Shown here one piece after another: positions 7,426-16,646 of a DNA stretch of 34,623 bases (position 1 is the stretch's first letter; every line of letters begins with the position of its first letter). Both the position numbers and the translations under genes were made by a program. The stretch is from NCBI GenBank assembly GCA_019414725.1, contig DXLM01000032.1, forward strand, positions 1 through 34,623, read 5' to 3'. The DNA is from Bacteroides sp. (GTDB taxonomy: Bacteria > Bacteroidota > Bacteroidia > Bacteroidales > Bacteroidaceae). Under the pieces are notes generated by a model. The model did not search any database. It saw only the letters and a program-made list of their open reading frames with translations, and was not told where the DNA came from.

Positions 7426-9312
7426 TTATTTGAAAAGTTTCTCCAGATCATCTTCTTTCAATACAGAAAGTACCACTTTACCATCAGGCGTATAGTTAGG
7501 TGTAGAAACAGCAAAAAGCTCATCTACCAAATTATTCATTTCTTCATTTGTCAATACCTGTCCCGGCACGATAGCCGCAGCTTTTGCCAGTGACAGAGCC
7601 AGCATACTTTGTACTTCTTCCTTTACTTTACAACCTTTCTCGATTGCCGTCTGTACCATATTTGTTACCAGTGTTTCCGGATTCAGTCCTTCAATACCAG
7701 CCGGAATTCCATTAATAGCATACGAACCTCCCCCAAGGTTACTAAGTTCAAAGCCCAATGCTGTCAAGTCATCCATAATCTCCTCCAATACAGGTATTTC
7801 TGCCGGAGAAAAATGTACCATATCAGGAAACAGCATACGCTGTGATACGTTTCTCCGATTTGCGATCTGATTCATGTACTGATCGTACAAGATACGGATA
7901 TGCGCACGCTGCTGATCAATGATCATCAGCCCGGATTTGACAGATGTCAGAATATAGCTTCCCTTATACTGATAGTGTTGCGCCGACTTTTCGGCTATCG
8001 CTCCCTCAGCATGTTCATCATACAGCGTTGGTTCCGGCTGTTGTTCAGGTTCACTCCAAGTTTCATCAGGTATAGGAGAAGCAGGCATATCCCACGAAGA
8101 TGAACCCTTTTTCTCCAGTCCTTGAAACAGAGGCTCCCATTCTACATGCTGCTTCTGATAAGAAGAAGGTGAATATTGTGAAGGAGGAACCGATGAAACA
8201 TTAAACGGATTATACGACGGATCGTACGATGTAGAAGGAGGACGAACCCCCGAAACCGGAGCAGCATCGAAAGCCGGAATATCAGGCATACCTTCCGTAT
8301 CAAAATCAATAGAAGGAACTGCATTAAACCGACCTAGGGTTTCCTTTACTGCCGCCGACAGGATCTGCCAGATGGGCTGCTCGTTCTCAAATTTTATTTC
8401 AGTTTTTGTAGGATGAATATTTACATCAATATTTGCCGGATCGACATCAAAATAAATGAAATAAGAAACTTGTTCCCCTACAGGAATAAGGTTTTCATAA
8501 GCATCGACTACCGCCTTATGGAAATAAGGATGGCGCATGTATCGGCCGTTGACAAAAAAGAACTGACGGGCTCCTTTCTTACGTGCCGTTTCTGGCTTTC
8601 CGATAAATCCATGTATCTTCACCATGCTGGTTTCGATATCAAGCGACAGCAAATCCTGATTCAGCTTCTTCCCGAATACTCCCATAATACGCTGGCGTAA
8701 CTGAATAGCCGGAAGGTTTAACATCTCCGTATCATTATGATGAAGTGTAAACGATACTTCAGGATTGACTAAAGCAATACGTTCAAATTCCGTAAGGATA
8801 TTGCTCAGTTCTGTCTGATTGGATTTCAGGAACTTACGGCGGGCTGGAATATTGAAGAAAAGGTTTTTAACTGAAAAATTACTTCCGTGCGGACATGCCA
8901 CCGCTTCCTGGCTCTCTACTTTGGAACCAGAAATGCAAATACGAGTACCCAGTTGCTCTCCTTCCTGACAGGTACGAAGTTCAACCTGAGCTACTGCTGC
9001 GATAGAAGCAAGCGCCTCTCCACGAAATCCCATGGTATGAAGAGCAAACAAATCGGCTGCCTGACGTATTTTTGACGTAGCATGACGCTCAAAAGCCAGA
9101 CGTGCATCTGTTTCCGACATACCCTTTCCATCGTCTATCACCTGAATACAAGTCTTGCCTGCATCAGTTATCAAAACGTCTATGTGATGTGCTCCGGCGT
9201 CGATGGCATTTTCAACCAACTCCTTTACCACAGAAGCCGGGCGCTGTATCACTTCGCCCGCCGCAATCTGGTTGGCTACGGAATCGGGCAACAAACGGAT
9301 TACATCGCTCAT
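7426..9312 (-). CDS. mutL: DNA mismatch repair protein MutL
   Basis: MutL links MutS mismatch recognition to downstream repair. The 628-residue protein has the N-terminal GHKL ATPase: KELVENAIDAG (catalytic Glu31), DDGKGM (61-65), TMGFRGEAL (93-101) and NIPARRKFLKS (154-164). A Ser/Pro-rich linker (about 335-440) leads to the C-terminal dimerisation domain. In that domain the endonuclease motif of methyl-independent MutL proteins (DQHAxxExxxxE) is degraded to DQQRAHIRILYD from residue 466. The C-terminal CPHGRP-like element reads YTPDGK. Nicking activity is therefore doubtful. It is the last gene of a leftward series whose upstream neighbour, a small membrane protein gene, ends 12 bases before the mutL start. 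Confidence 0.96.
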   Translation of the reverse strand: MSDVIRLLPDSVANQIAAGEVIQRPASVVKELVENAIDAGAHHIDVLITDAGKTCIQVIDDGKGMSETDARLAFERHATSKIRQAADLFALHTMGFRGEALASIAAVAQVELRTCQEGEQLGTRICISGSKVESQEAVACPHGSNFSVKNLFFNIPARRKFLKSNQTELSNILTEFERIALVNPEVSFTLHHNDTEMLNLPAIQLRQRIMGVFGKKLNQDLLSLDIETSMVKIHGFIGKPETARKKGARQFFFVNGRYMRHPYFHKAVVDAYENLIPVGEQVSYFIYFDVDPANIDVNIHPTKTEIKFENEQPIWQILSAAVKETLGRFNAVPSIDFDTEGMPDIPAFDAAPVSGVRPPSTSYDPSYNPFNVSSVPPSQYSPSSYQKQHVEWEPLFQGLEKKGSSSWDMPASPIPDETWSEPEQQPEPTLYDEHAEGAIAEKSAQHYQYKGSYILTSVKSGLMIIDQQRAHIRILYDQYMNQIANRRNVSQRMLFPDMVHFSPAEIPVLEEIMDDLTALGFELSNLGGGSYAINGIPAGIEGLNPETLVTNMVQTAIEKGCKVKEEVQSMLALSLAKAAAIVPGQVLTNEEMNNLVDELFAVSTPNYTPDGKVVLSVLKEDDLEKLFK

Positions 9313-9324
9313 AACATGAAAAGT

Positions 9325-9621
9325 TTAAAAAGTAAATTCTCCAGTCACCAAATAGTGCAAAATATATGCAAGTACAGCTATTGCCACAAATATGGTAGCA
9401 TAACTCAAAGGCTTACGTCCGCTTTCTTTACGGCGTTTCAGATAAGTTGTACCTTCGATAAACTTACCCCGTATATCTTCGGGAGAAAATTCCTTAGGGG
9501 GAAGCATACCCAGGTCACGCTTTGCGTTTTCCTCTATCTTCTGCAATTTTTCTTTTCGTTCGTCCACGTAAATATACTCATGGTGATATGCACGCGGTTT
9601 TCTCATCGTAAACATTCCCAT
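9325..9621 (-). CDS. Small single-pass membrane protein, unknown function
   Basis: The 98-residue protein is not one I can name. It has a basic, charged N-terminal two-thirds (residues ~20-70 rich in Lys, Glu and Arg). One hydrophobic segment near the end (SYATIFVAIAVLAYILHYLV) and a short tail (TGEFTF) follow, as in a tail-anchored protein. There is no signal peptide. I chose the ATG at 9621 because a strong AAAAAGGAG ribosome site lies 7 bases before it, overlapping the stop of the upstream OstA-like gene. An in-frame ATG eight codons earlier would overlap that gene. Its place between the OstA-like gene and mutL suggests co-transcription with the envelope genes. The tight coupling argues it is real. 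Confidence 0.8.
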   Translation of the reverse strand: MGMFTMRKPRAYHHEYIYVDERKEKLQKIEENAKRDLGMLPPKEFSPEDIRGKFIEGTTYLKRRKESGRKPLSYATIFVAIAVLAYILHYLVTGEFTF

Positions 9622-9625
9622 AGCG

Positions 9626-11341
9626 CTACTCCTTTTTGGTTTCAAATAAATGCTGGTTTGGCAATTCTACCGGTCCACGTACGTTCTTCTTCAACTGGTC
9701 TTCCACTTTCTTGCTTCTCCAGTTGAATATATCTTCCTTGTTCAGCGGACGTATATAGTCGAACCATACAAAATTCTGCAACTTATCAGTTCCCGAAGGA
9801 ATCTGAGTGATAGGATAAAGTGTACCGTTCGATTTCGGACTCATCACCATTTTCTCCAGTTTCTGATTCTCCAGATAGATATCCAGCTTACTTGTTTCGG
9901 ATACATTCATACCAATCAGCGTACTGTCCGAATCCATCGGATAATAAACCACACGTACCGATCCGATCACTTCTGTTTTGTACATCTGGCGGTCACGGAA
10001 ATATGCCTTCATTTCCTTACCTGTTACCTGATTGTATTTCGTCGTATCCAACTGTTCTACAGATAAAGCCTGATTGATGATATGTGCCCAGTCGATAGTA
10101 CTGTCATTCATATAAATACATATTTTCTCTCCTACCAGCTGCTGACTTTCATTCCATAAAATCGGATCACGATACATTGTCAGACAACTGTCTTTTGACG
10201 AGAAGACCAATGAATCGGCCACTCCTTGTACATCGGTACGGTAAAAACGAACTTTATGGAAAGCACGCATTTCGCGGAACATTGAGTCAGTATCCAGATG
10301 GAAAGTTTCCATCAGCAGTGTATCTCCATGCAAGAACAAACTATCTCCCTGAGAATAGTCGATGGCAACGGCCTTATCGGTAGCAAACGCATATCCTCTT
10401 TTTTCATTATAAAAGCCGTATTCTCCCGTCATCATATTCTTGTTAATGGTATCGGTCAGTACCATATTACGGAATGCTTCACCCAATCCTTCGTTACGGT
10501 CATAAAACAAAGAGTCACCCGTCAGTTGTTTTCCCTCGTTTGTAAGAACTGAACGATCCAGCAGATATGCTTTTCCCGTCATCGTATTGTAAGTACCACG
10601 TTCTGAGTAGATATGGTTATTGTCACTCAGAATATCCGAAGGACCGACAATATTTGCCACCTTACTTGCCGTATTATATTCCAGTGTATCAGAAGTCAGT
10701 GTAAACTGAGGGTTTACCAGTTTCACATTATAATTGAAGACAGACTGCTTAGTACCGGGATTATACTCTCCCCACTCCGAAGTCAGCACATTTTGCTCAT
10801 CCATCAAGGTTCCTCCGTCGAAGAAATATCCCAGATTATATACACGGTCATAATTCAAGCTATCTGTCAGCAAGGTCGTATTACGATTCTCCATACGCAC
10901 ATTCATACGTACTTCAGCTATCTGTGTATTACCATCGTAATACAAGCGGTCGCCATACAAGAAAAGCGTATCTCCCTGATTCATCTTCACATTGCTGAAT
11001 GCCTCAAACGAACTGATCTTATCGTAATAATAAGCACTGTCGCAATACATATACACACTGTCGTGACGGAAAACAACATTTCCCACCACAACCTGAGCAT
11101 CCGGATTTCGGGAATCCTTACGCAACAAATCGGAATGTATCAGATAAACTTTACTTTTCGCCGGCTGTTTTTGAGGAGTGGCCTCTCTCTTTCGTACTTT
11201 AGTCGTATCTTCCGAAGTCTTCTTCACACGACTCTGTACAGGTTTTTGTGCCAGCAAACAAAAGCCGAACAGGCATAGGATACCTGCTAAAAGCATCCTA
11301 TGCCCGCCAAATATATTTCTTTTACTTTTCTGTTTCTGCAT
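9626..11341 (-). CDS. LptA/OstA-like periplasmic LPS-transport protein
   Basis: The 571-residue protein has an N-terminal hydrophobic segment (MLLAGILCLFGFCLLAQ, about residues 16-32) as signal or anchor. A long run of beta-strand repeats follows (D-x-hydrophobic-x-Y-D/G pattern such as DTLFLYGDRLYYDGN, DSLNYDRVYNLGYF, DSLFYDRNEGLGEAF). This is the OstA-N/LptA fold, repeated about three times over. In Proteobacteria LptA is ~185 residues and bridges LPS from the inner membrane to LptD. Bacteroidetes have this longer form. Most of its neighbours encode SurA-like chaperones. LptB is in the same window at 24177. Assignment to LPS transport is by family; the exact partner is not shown. Confidence 0.85.
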   Translation of the reverse strand: MQKQKSKRNIFGGHRMLLAGILCLFGFCLLAQKPVQSRVKKTSEDTTKVRKREATPQKQPAKSKVYLIHSDLLRKDSRNPDAQVVVGNVVFRHDSVYMYCDSAYYYDKISSFEAFSNVKMNQGDTLFLYGDRLYYDGNTQIAEVRMNVRMENRNTTLLTDSLNYDRVYNLGYFFDGGTLMDEQNVLTSEWGEYNPGTKQSVFNYNVKLVNPQFTLTSDTLEYNTASKVANIVGPSDILSDNNHIYSERGTYNTMTGKAYLLDRSVLTNEGKQLTGDSLFYDRNEGLGEAFRNMVLTDTINKNMMTGEYGFYNEKRGYAFATDKAVAIDYSQGDSLFLHGDTLLMETFHLDTDSMFREMRAFHKVRFYRTDVQGVADSLVFSSKDSCLTMYRDPILWNESQQLVGEKICIYMNDSTIDWAHIINQALSVEQLDTTKYNQVTGKEMKAYFRDRQMYKTEVIGSVRVVYYPMDSDSTLIGMNVSETSKLDIYLENQKLEKMVMSPKSNGTLYPITQIPSGTDKLQNFVWFDYIRPLNKEDIFNWRSKKVEDQLKKNVRGPVELPNQHLFETKKE

Positions 11342-11356
11342 ATATGAATGTAAGTA

Positions 11357-12730
11357 TCAATTCTTAATCCATCCCGGATATTTGAAATCACAGTTTCTCC
11401 AGTCAGGATTAATACGTACATAAGTATTCTTCTGTTTTTCAACGATCCATTTCTGAAGCTTTTCTTCACTCCGTTTGGCAGTTACCATAGCCTTCAGGCG
11501 CTGATAGTCTTCAGTTATAGTAGCCTTATGTCCGTCAATACGATTTTTCAGTTTTACGATTGCACAGACTTGTTTTCCTTTAGAATTGATCATAGTAAAA
11601 GGTTTCGAGATTTCACCAATCTGCATATTCTCTACCACCTTTGCCACATCCTGTGAAATCAAGCCGGCCAACTGCTGCATTTCGAAACGTGAAGTGCTGC
11701 TCTGCGGATTGGCCAGCAATCCATGGTTATTACGTGTATCCTTATCTTGAGAAATCCATGTTGCAGCATCATCAAAAGTAAATTTATTTTTACGGATATC
11801 ATCTGCAATAGAATCCAGACGTGCCAGCGCAGCATCAATATCTTTCTGGTCTACCTTCGGACGTAACAAAATATGGCGATAGTTTACGCGGTCACCTCGC
11901 TTTTCTATCAACTGAGCAATGTGATAACCAAATTCTGTTTCGAACACCTTCGATACTTTCTTTGTATCAGTCAAGTTAAAGACCACATTCGCAAACTCCG
12001 GCACCAATTCGCCACGTCCGGTAAATCCACCTTCTCCTCCACGACGTGCAGTACCAGGGTCTTCTGAATAAAAACGTGCCAATGTAGAAAATGAGGTTTC
12101 TCCCTTGTTCACACGGTCGGCATATTCACGCAACTGTGATTTTACACGTTCTATTTCTTCTTCTGAAATTTTAGGTTCCTGAGTAATAATCTGTACCTCT
12201 ACCTGAGTAGGAATAAACGGAATACTGTCTTGGGGCAACTTGCTGAAATAGTTACGCACTTCAGCAGGAGTCAGCTTAATATCACCGACAATTTTCTGCT
12301 GCATCTGTACTACCGTCTTCTGACTTTTTACATTTTCGCGCAACATCTCGCGGATCTGAGTATACGATTTGTTATAATATTCCTCCATTTTTTCTTTCGA
12401 TCCAATCTGGTCGGCCAGCCATGCTATACGCTGCTCTACCTCTTGAATCACTTCTTGATCGGAAACCATCACACTATCTATTTCTGCCTGATGCAAATAT
12501 AGTTTCTGTATGGCAAGCTCTTCGGGTATCACGCAATATGGGTCGCCATCGAAATGACGGTTTTCATACTGAGCATTCAATCGTTCGTTTTCCACATCCG
12601 ACTTTAAAATGGCCTCATCGCCTACTACCCAGACTACCTCGTCTATCACATTGTTCTGTGCATAAACCGAAACACCGGCAAGCAACAAAAGCATGCATGC
12701 ATAAAACTTAATAAACTTAAACTTATTCAT
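11357..12730 (-). CDS. SurA-like periplasmic peptidyl-prolyl isomerase with two PPIC domains
   Basis: The 457-residue protein has a signal peptide (residues 1-25, ending VYAQ) and an N-terminal SurA chaperone region starting IDEVVWVVGDEAILKSDVE. Two parvulin-type PPIC domains follow (about 175-277, with FYSEDPGTARRGGEGGFTGRGELVPEF; and about 282-395, more divergent). This layout matches E. coli SurA, which escorts outer-membrane beta-barrels to the BAM complex. It ends 15 bases before the OstA-like gene and begins 10 bases after the lipoprotein gene, so an operon is very likely. Confidence 0.92.
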   Translation of the reverse strand: MNKFKFIKFYACMLLLLAGVSVYAQNNVIDEVVWVVGDEAILKSDVENERLNAQYENRHFDGDPYCVIPEELAIQKLYLHQAEIDSVMVSDQEVIQEVEQRIAWLADQIGSKEKMEEYYNKSYTQIREMLRENVKSQKTVVQMQQKIVGDIKLTPAEVRNYFSKLPQDSIPFIPTQVEVQIITQEPKISEEEIERVKSQLREYADRVNKGETSFSTLARFYSEDPGTARRGGEGGFTGRGELVPEFANVVFNLTDTKKVSKVFETEFGYHIAQLIEKRGDRVNYRHILLRPKVDQKDIDAALARLDSIADDIRKNKFTFDDAATWISQDKDTRNNHGLLANPQSSTSRFEMQQLAGLISQDVAKVVENMQIGEISKPFTMINSKGKQVCAIVKLKNRIDGHKATITEDYQRLKAMVTAKRSEEKLQKWIVEKQKNTYVRINPDWRNCDFKYPGWIKN

Positions 12731-12740
12731 TGTTCGGATT

Positions 12741-13586
12741 CTAATAATAAATTATGTCTTTATCGTCTGAAGCTTCCTTATATAAATCATCCTTCATACG
12801 ATTGATAAACTCCACACGCTTCAGATTAATTAGTATTTCTTTTATTTCACTCTTTGCATATTCTAATGGCAACTGTTGTCCGGCAGGCAGAAAGTTTTCT
12901 ACATGAAGGAAATAACAATAAGCCGTATCGCGCACTTCTACATTGCGATTACGATTCAAATAATTGGCATCCGTATCAATGGCTTTCAACGGTATTTTGG
13001 CTGCAATTTCGGAAACAGGAATCCAGCGATCATAAAAATAATCATAACTCACAGCATTTCCTATACTGAATTTTTCCAGTTTGTCGATAGCATCCTGAGT
13101 GTTTTTCTTATACCAGGCACGTACATTATTCAAATGCTGTGCACTGATTGGCACTTTCATAAACAGTCCCTGCACGTAAGGCTGATTGGCAGAAAACATT
13201 CCTGTATTCTGGTTATAATACTGCTCTATTTCAGCATCCGAAATTTCATTTCCCAGCTTTTGATTAACCAGCTCTTCCTGATAAGTATGCATTATCAGTG
13301 CTTTTCTGTAAGAAGCAACCAGTTCATCTACTTTCACGTTATCGGGAATGTTACCTTCTGCTTTCTTATACAAAAGCACATCCTTTATCCAATTATGAAT
13401 ATATTCTTCAGCAAACCGAGCACTATCCTGTCCTCGCATACCGACAGGCATGGCCGCCTGCAAATCTTCCTTGTACAAGAACTCATGACCGACTTCCACC
13501 AAAGGAGTCTTTCCTTTATGGTCTACCGCCTGACTGCATCCTGCGAAAGTCATCAGTCCTACAACGAAGATACTGAATTTACCCAT
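12741..13586 (-). CDS. SurA N-domain-like lipoprotein chaperone, no PPIC domain
   Basis: The 281-residue product begins with a lipoprotein signal (TFAGC, lipidated Cys17). The rest is helical: a SurA/PrsA-like N-terminal region (VEVGHEFLYKEDLQ..., ISDAEIEQYYNQN) and a C-terminal helix that normally flanks PPIC domains. I see no PPIC signature between them. It likely holds client proteins as a chaperone without isomerase activity. It lies between two genes that do carry PPIC domains, in the same orientation. The name is by similarity of architecture. Confidence 0.75.
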   Translation of the reverse strand: MGKFSIFVVGLMTFAGCSQAVDHKGKTPLVEVGHEFLYKEDLQAAMPVGMRGQDSARFAEEYIHNWIKDVLLYKKAEGNIPDNVKVDELVASYRKALIMHTYQEELVNQKLGNEISDAEIEQYYNQNTGMFSANQPYVQGLFMKVPISAQHLNNVRAWYKKNTQDAIDKLEKFSIGNAVSYDYFYDRWIPVSEIAAKIPLKAIDTDANYLNRNRNVEVRDTAYCYFLHVENFLPAGQQLPLEYAKSEIKEILINLKRVEFINRMKDDLYKEASDDKDIIYY

Positions 13587-13632
13587 TATTAGCCTTATTA
13601 CTCTGAATCAGTGAACGAAGATACAGTATTAA

Positions 13633-14994
13633 TTAATTACTTCCGCAACAATTAACTGTTTTTAAAACGTCTTGCTCTATTTCTACCCCAAAATGTTGCA
13701 TTAACGAAGTAAGCAGACCTCTTTCCTGCTCTCTTCGATAGTCAATCTCCACTTCTTCACGAACATCCGAATACTCTTCGGGACCTTTCTTCAGTTTTTT
13801 TCCAAAGACACAGATATAAGGATATTTTTTCTCTTTCGGCAAACTTCCACACTTAAAAGCCAGCTTGTCGACATAGGCATTTTTTCCAATTTGGAAGAGT
13901 CCGACTTCCATTGTCGCATTCATCGTAGAATCTGCTTTTACTAGATTACGGAAACTTTCTTCCCACTGAGCGAATGGCTGTTTCTTCAAGTATTTCTTTA
14001 TGCGAGAAGCTGTTTTTTTATTGGCACACTGAATCACAGCCCCTCTGAAATGTGGAAACTCCCATGTATAATGTTTTTTATTTTGAAGAAAGAACTGTTC
14101 CAATTCCTGTGGCGTAGCCTCCCGAGGTAAAGACGAGCTATGCAATTTATCCCAAAAAGAAGCCAGCAGCTTATCTTCTGCATCTGTCATACACAAACGT
14201 ATAGCATCGTTATGCAACGCTCCTTCTCTCCACTGTGTAAATAAATCGTGCTTCAAGGCAGGATGATCCGCTCCTAAGCGTTCCATATAAGCCAACAGAT
14301 AAGGACGTGCCTCTTCATAACTGATACAAGGCTTTGTATCGGTAAGCCTGATAATATGGACACCTAACGGTGAAAAAAAAGGTTCAGAAAATTCATTTTT
14401 TGAAAGAGAAGCCAAATGGTCGGCAAACTCCTGAAGAAGTTCCACTACTGGAATCCATGTTCCTCCCTCCGGCTGACATGAAAAAGAAGTAAAATCTGCC
14501 CCGCTCTTCAACTTCGCATAAATCGAATCCATACGGTTACGAGCCGCACGCTCATCAGCCTTAGGCGCATGTTGTGACAACAAAATAGTTATCTGTTCTA
14601 TTTTGACCCAACCGCTTTTTGAGAGTCTCTCCACACTCTGTCGGTATAAATCACGGCAAATACGTTCTTCCTGTTCTTTATCTAACAGTACATTCTTCAG
14701 TAGTTCACCTCTCATCACCTTACAGTACTGCCTGAAAGCAGGTAACGTATCGCAACCAGACTGACGCATATCAGCAGCTTTCAGCTTTCGGAAAAGAAAA
14801 TCATCGAAAGCTTCATTCACCGATTCTGTCTGGCATTTTCCGGCAAGACTATGTTTACAATAAAATTCAAACTCCTGTTTGGCTACGGTTTGTCCACCGA
14901 TACGCAATAAGATATCAGACCGCTCGGCCGCAAACGAAAAACAAGGTATGAAAAGCCACGAAAGCCAAAGAAGTTGTCTTATGAGTTTTATCAT
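13633..14994 (-). CDS. PPIC-type peptidyl-prolyl isomerase / SurA-like protein
   Basis: The 453-residue protein has a signal peptide (MIKLIRQLLW..., ending SFAAE near residue 23) and a helical N-terminal region. One recognisable parvulin domain follows (about 130-220: VKIEQITILL ... SLSKNEFSEPFFSPLGVHIIRL). The C-terminal half has a second, weaker domain of the same type and ends in NCCGSN with adjacent cysteines. I chose ATG 14994 because the signal peptide starts there; 14 more codons are open upstream. It is first in the series of SurA-like genes, 46 bases before the lipoprotein gene, and follows a hairpin at 15041-15107. Confidence 0.82.
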   Translation of the reverse strand: MIKLIRQLLWLSWLFIPCFSFAAERSDILLRIGGQTVAKQEFEFYCKHSLAGKCQTESVNEAFDDFLFRKLKAADMRQSGCDTLPAFRQYCKVMRGELLKNVLLDKEQEERICRDLYRQSVERLSKSGWVKIEQITILLSQHAPKADERAARNRMDSIYAKLKSGADFTSFSCQPEGGTWIPVVELLQEFADHLASLSKNEFSEPFFSPLGVHIIRLTDTKPCISYEEARPYLLAYMERLGADHPALKHDLFTQWREGALHNDAIRLCMTDAEDKLLASFWDKLHSSSLPREATPQELEQFFLQNKKHYTWEFPHFRGAVIQCANKKTASRIKKYLKKQPFAQWEESFRNLVKADSTMNATMEVGLFQIGKNAYVDKLAFKCGSLPKEKKYPYICVFGKKLKKGPEEYSDVREEVEIDYRREQERGLLTSLMQHFGVEIEQDVLKTVNCCGSN

Positions 14995-15040
14995 TTTAAG
15001 TAACAGTTGAGTACAAAAACGAATGCAATAATACAAAATT

Positions 15041-15107
15041 CACCACAGACTTCATCAGCCGGCAAACACAATAAACGTTAACCTGACAATAAATGAAGTC
15101 TGTGGTG
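15041..15107 (-). terminator. Long-loop hairpin after guaB (terminator or leader structure)
   Basis: A perfect 15-bp stem (CACCACAGACTTCAT at 15041-15055; ATGAAGTCTGTGGTG at 15093-15107) encloses a 37-base loop. It lies 33 bases after the guaB stop, which suits a terminator. The following bases on the minus strand (AATTTTGTATT) are a poor T tract, and the loop is unusually long. It also lies about 47 bases before the first SurA-like gene, so a leader role is possible. Confidence 0.55.
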
Positions 15108-15140
15108 ATAAATATTCTATAATGATAGAATCATCCAGTC

Positions 15141-16616
15141 TTACTGAGGACGGCTATAGTTAGGAGCCTCACTGGTAATAGCAACATCGTGCGGATGGCT
15201 CTCCAGTACACCAGCATTTGTAATACGGGTAAACTTAGCATTATGCAATTCTGTAATATTATGAGCACCACAATATCCCATACCTGCACGCAATCCGCCT
15301 ACCAACTGGTATATAACTTCATACAAGGTTCCTTTATAAGGTACACGGGCAGCAATACCTTCTGGCACTAATTTCTTCACGTCATTAGTTCCAGCCTGGA
15401 AATAACGGTCCTTTGAACCATTTTCCATTGCTTCCAATGATCCCATACCACGGTATGATTTAAACTTACGTCCGTTGAAAATAATTGTATCACCCGGTGA
15501 TTCTTCTGTTCCTGCAACGAGTGAACCAATCATTACACTGTAACCTCCGGCAGCCAATGCCTTAACAACATCACCAGAATAACGCAAGCCACCATCAGCG
15601 ATCAAAGGAACTCCAGTACCTTCCAATGCTTTTGCAACATCATATACAGCAGTCAACTGCGGAACTCCTACCCCAGCTACTACACGTGTAGTACAGATAG
15701 AACCCGGACCGATACCAACCTTCACAGCATCTGCTCCAGCCTCAACCAACATCTTGGCTGCTTCGCCAGTAGCAATGTTTCCTACAACAATATCAATATT
15801 CGGGAAAGCTTTCTTTGCTTCTTTTAATTTTTCGATAACAGACAACGAATGTCCATGTGCAGTATCGATAACAATGGCATCTGCACCAGCATTCACCAAT
15901 GCTTCCATACGTTGCAAAGTATCGGCAGTAACACCAACACCGGCTGCAACACGTAAACGTCCTTTAGAGTCTTTGCAAGCCATTGGTTTGTCCTTTGCCT
16001 TTGTAATGTCTTTATAAGTAATCAAGCCAACCAACTTACCGTCTTTACCAACTACAGGCAGCTTTTCAATTTTATTTTCTTGCAGAATTCTGGAAGCAGT
16101 TTCCATATCCGTTCCAGGCTCAGTAGTAACAATGTTTTCCTTCGTCATTACTTCATCGATACGCTTTGTCATATCTTTTTCAAAACGAAGGTCACGGTTT
16201 GTAACAATACCTACCAGATAGTTTTCATCATCTACAACAGGAATACCACCGATTTTGTATTCTGCCATCAAGTCAAGAGCGTCTTTTACAGTAGAGCCTC
16301 TCTTGATAGTTACAGGATCGTAAATCATACCATTTTCGGCACGCTTCACAATAGCTACCTGACGAGCCTGCTCTTCTATAGACATATTCTTATGAATAAC
16401 ACCGATACCTCCTTCACGAGCAATGGCAATAGCCATTTGTGCTTCGGTAACTGTATCCATAGCAGCAGTTACAAACGGAATTTTTAATTCAATGTTACGT
16501 GAAAACTTTGTCGTGAGTTCGACAGCTTTAGGTAATACCTCAGAATAGGCCGGGATTAACAATACGTCATCGTAAGTCAATCCGTCCATTACAACTTTAT
16601 CTGCAATAAATGACAT
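15141..16616 (-). CDS. guaB: IMP dehydrogenase
   Basis: GuaB oxidises IMP to XMP with NAD+, the committing step of GTP synthesis. The 491-residue protein has the full bacterial architecture: a TIM barrel interrupted after residue ~95 by two CBS domains (about 98-210, e.g. IGGIPVVDDENYLVGIVTNRD). The catalytic loop is GIGPGSICTT with Cys308, and the flap carries DRYFQ. The C-terminus ending in APNYSRPQ is typical. It is probably monocistronic, with a -7 box at 16647-16654 and a hairpin after the stop. Confidence 0.98.
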   Translation of the reverse strand: MSFIADKVVMDGLTYDDVLLIPAYSEVLPKAVELTTKFSRNIELKIPFVTAAMDTVTEAQMAIAIAREGGIGVIHKNMSIEEQARQVAIVKRAENGMIYDPVTIKRGSTVKDALDLMAEYKIGGIPVVDDENYLVGIVTNRDLRFEKDMTKRIDEVMTKENIVTTEPGTDMETASRILQENKIEKLPVVGKDGKLVGLITYKDITKAKDKPMACKDSKGRLRVAAGVGVTADTLQRMEALVNAGADAIVIDTAHGHSLSVIEKLKEAKKAFPNIDIVVGNIATGEAAKMLVEAGADAVKVGIGPGSICTTRVVAGVGVPQLTAVYDVAKALEGTGVPLIADGGLRYSGDVVKALAAGGYSVMIGSLVAGTEESPGDTIIFNGRKFKSYRGMGSLEAMENGSKDRYFQAGTNDVKKLVPEGIAARVPYKGTLYEVIYQLVGGLRAGMGYCGAHNITELHNAKFTRITNAGVLESHPHDVAITSEAPNYSRPQ

Positions 16617-16646
16617 AGGGCTTTATGCTTTAGATTTTATTGCGTG

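Noticed and set aside
9082..9726. A 214-codon open frame on the plus strand
   Set aside because: It crosses the mutL start, the small membrane protein gene and the OstA-like end on the opposite strand; no motif or start signal.
10613..11278. A 221-codon open frame on the plus strand
   Set aside because: It is antisense to the OstA-like gene and mirrors its repeats; no independent evidence for coding.
12876..13592. A 238-codon open frame on the plus strand
   Set aside because: It is antisense to the SurA-like lipoprotein gene, whose signal peptide, lipobox and operon spacing are convincing; the translation looks like noise rich in Ile, His and Phe.
15041..15107. Terminal inverted repeats of a small mobile element
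   Set aside because: The arms pair head-to-head over only a 37-base spacer, there are no flanking direct repeats, and the position after guaB suits an RNA hairpin.
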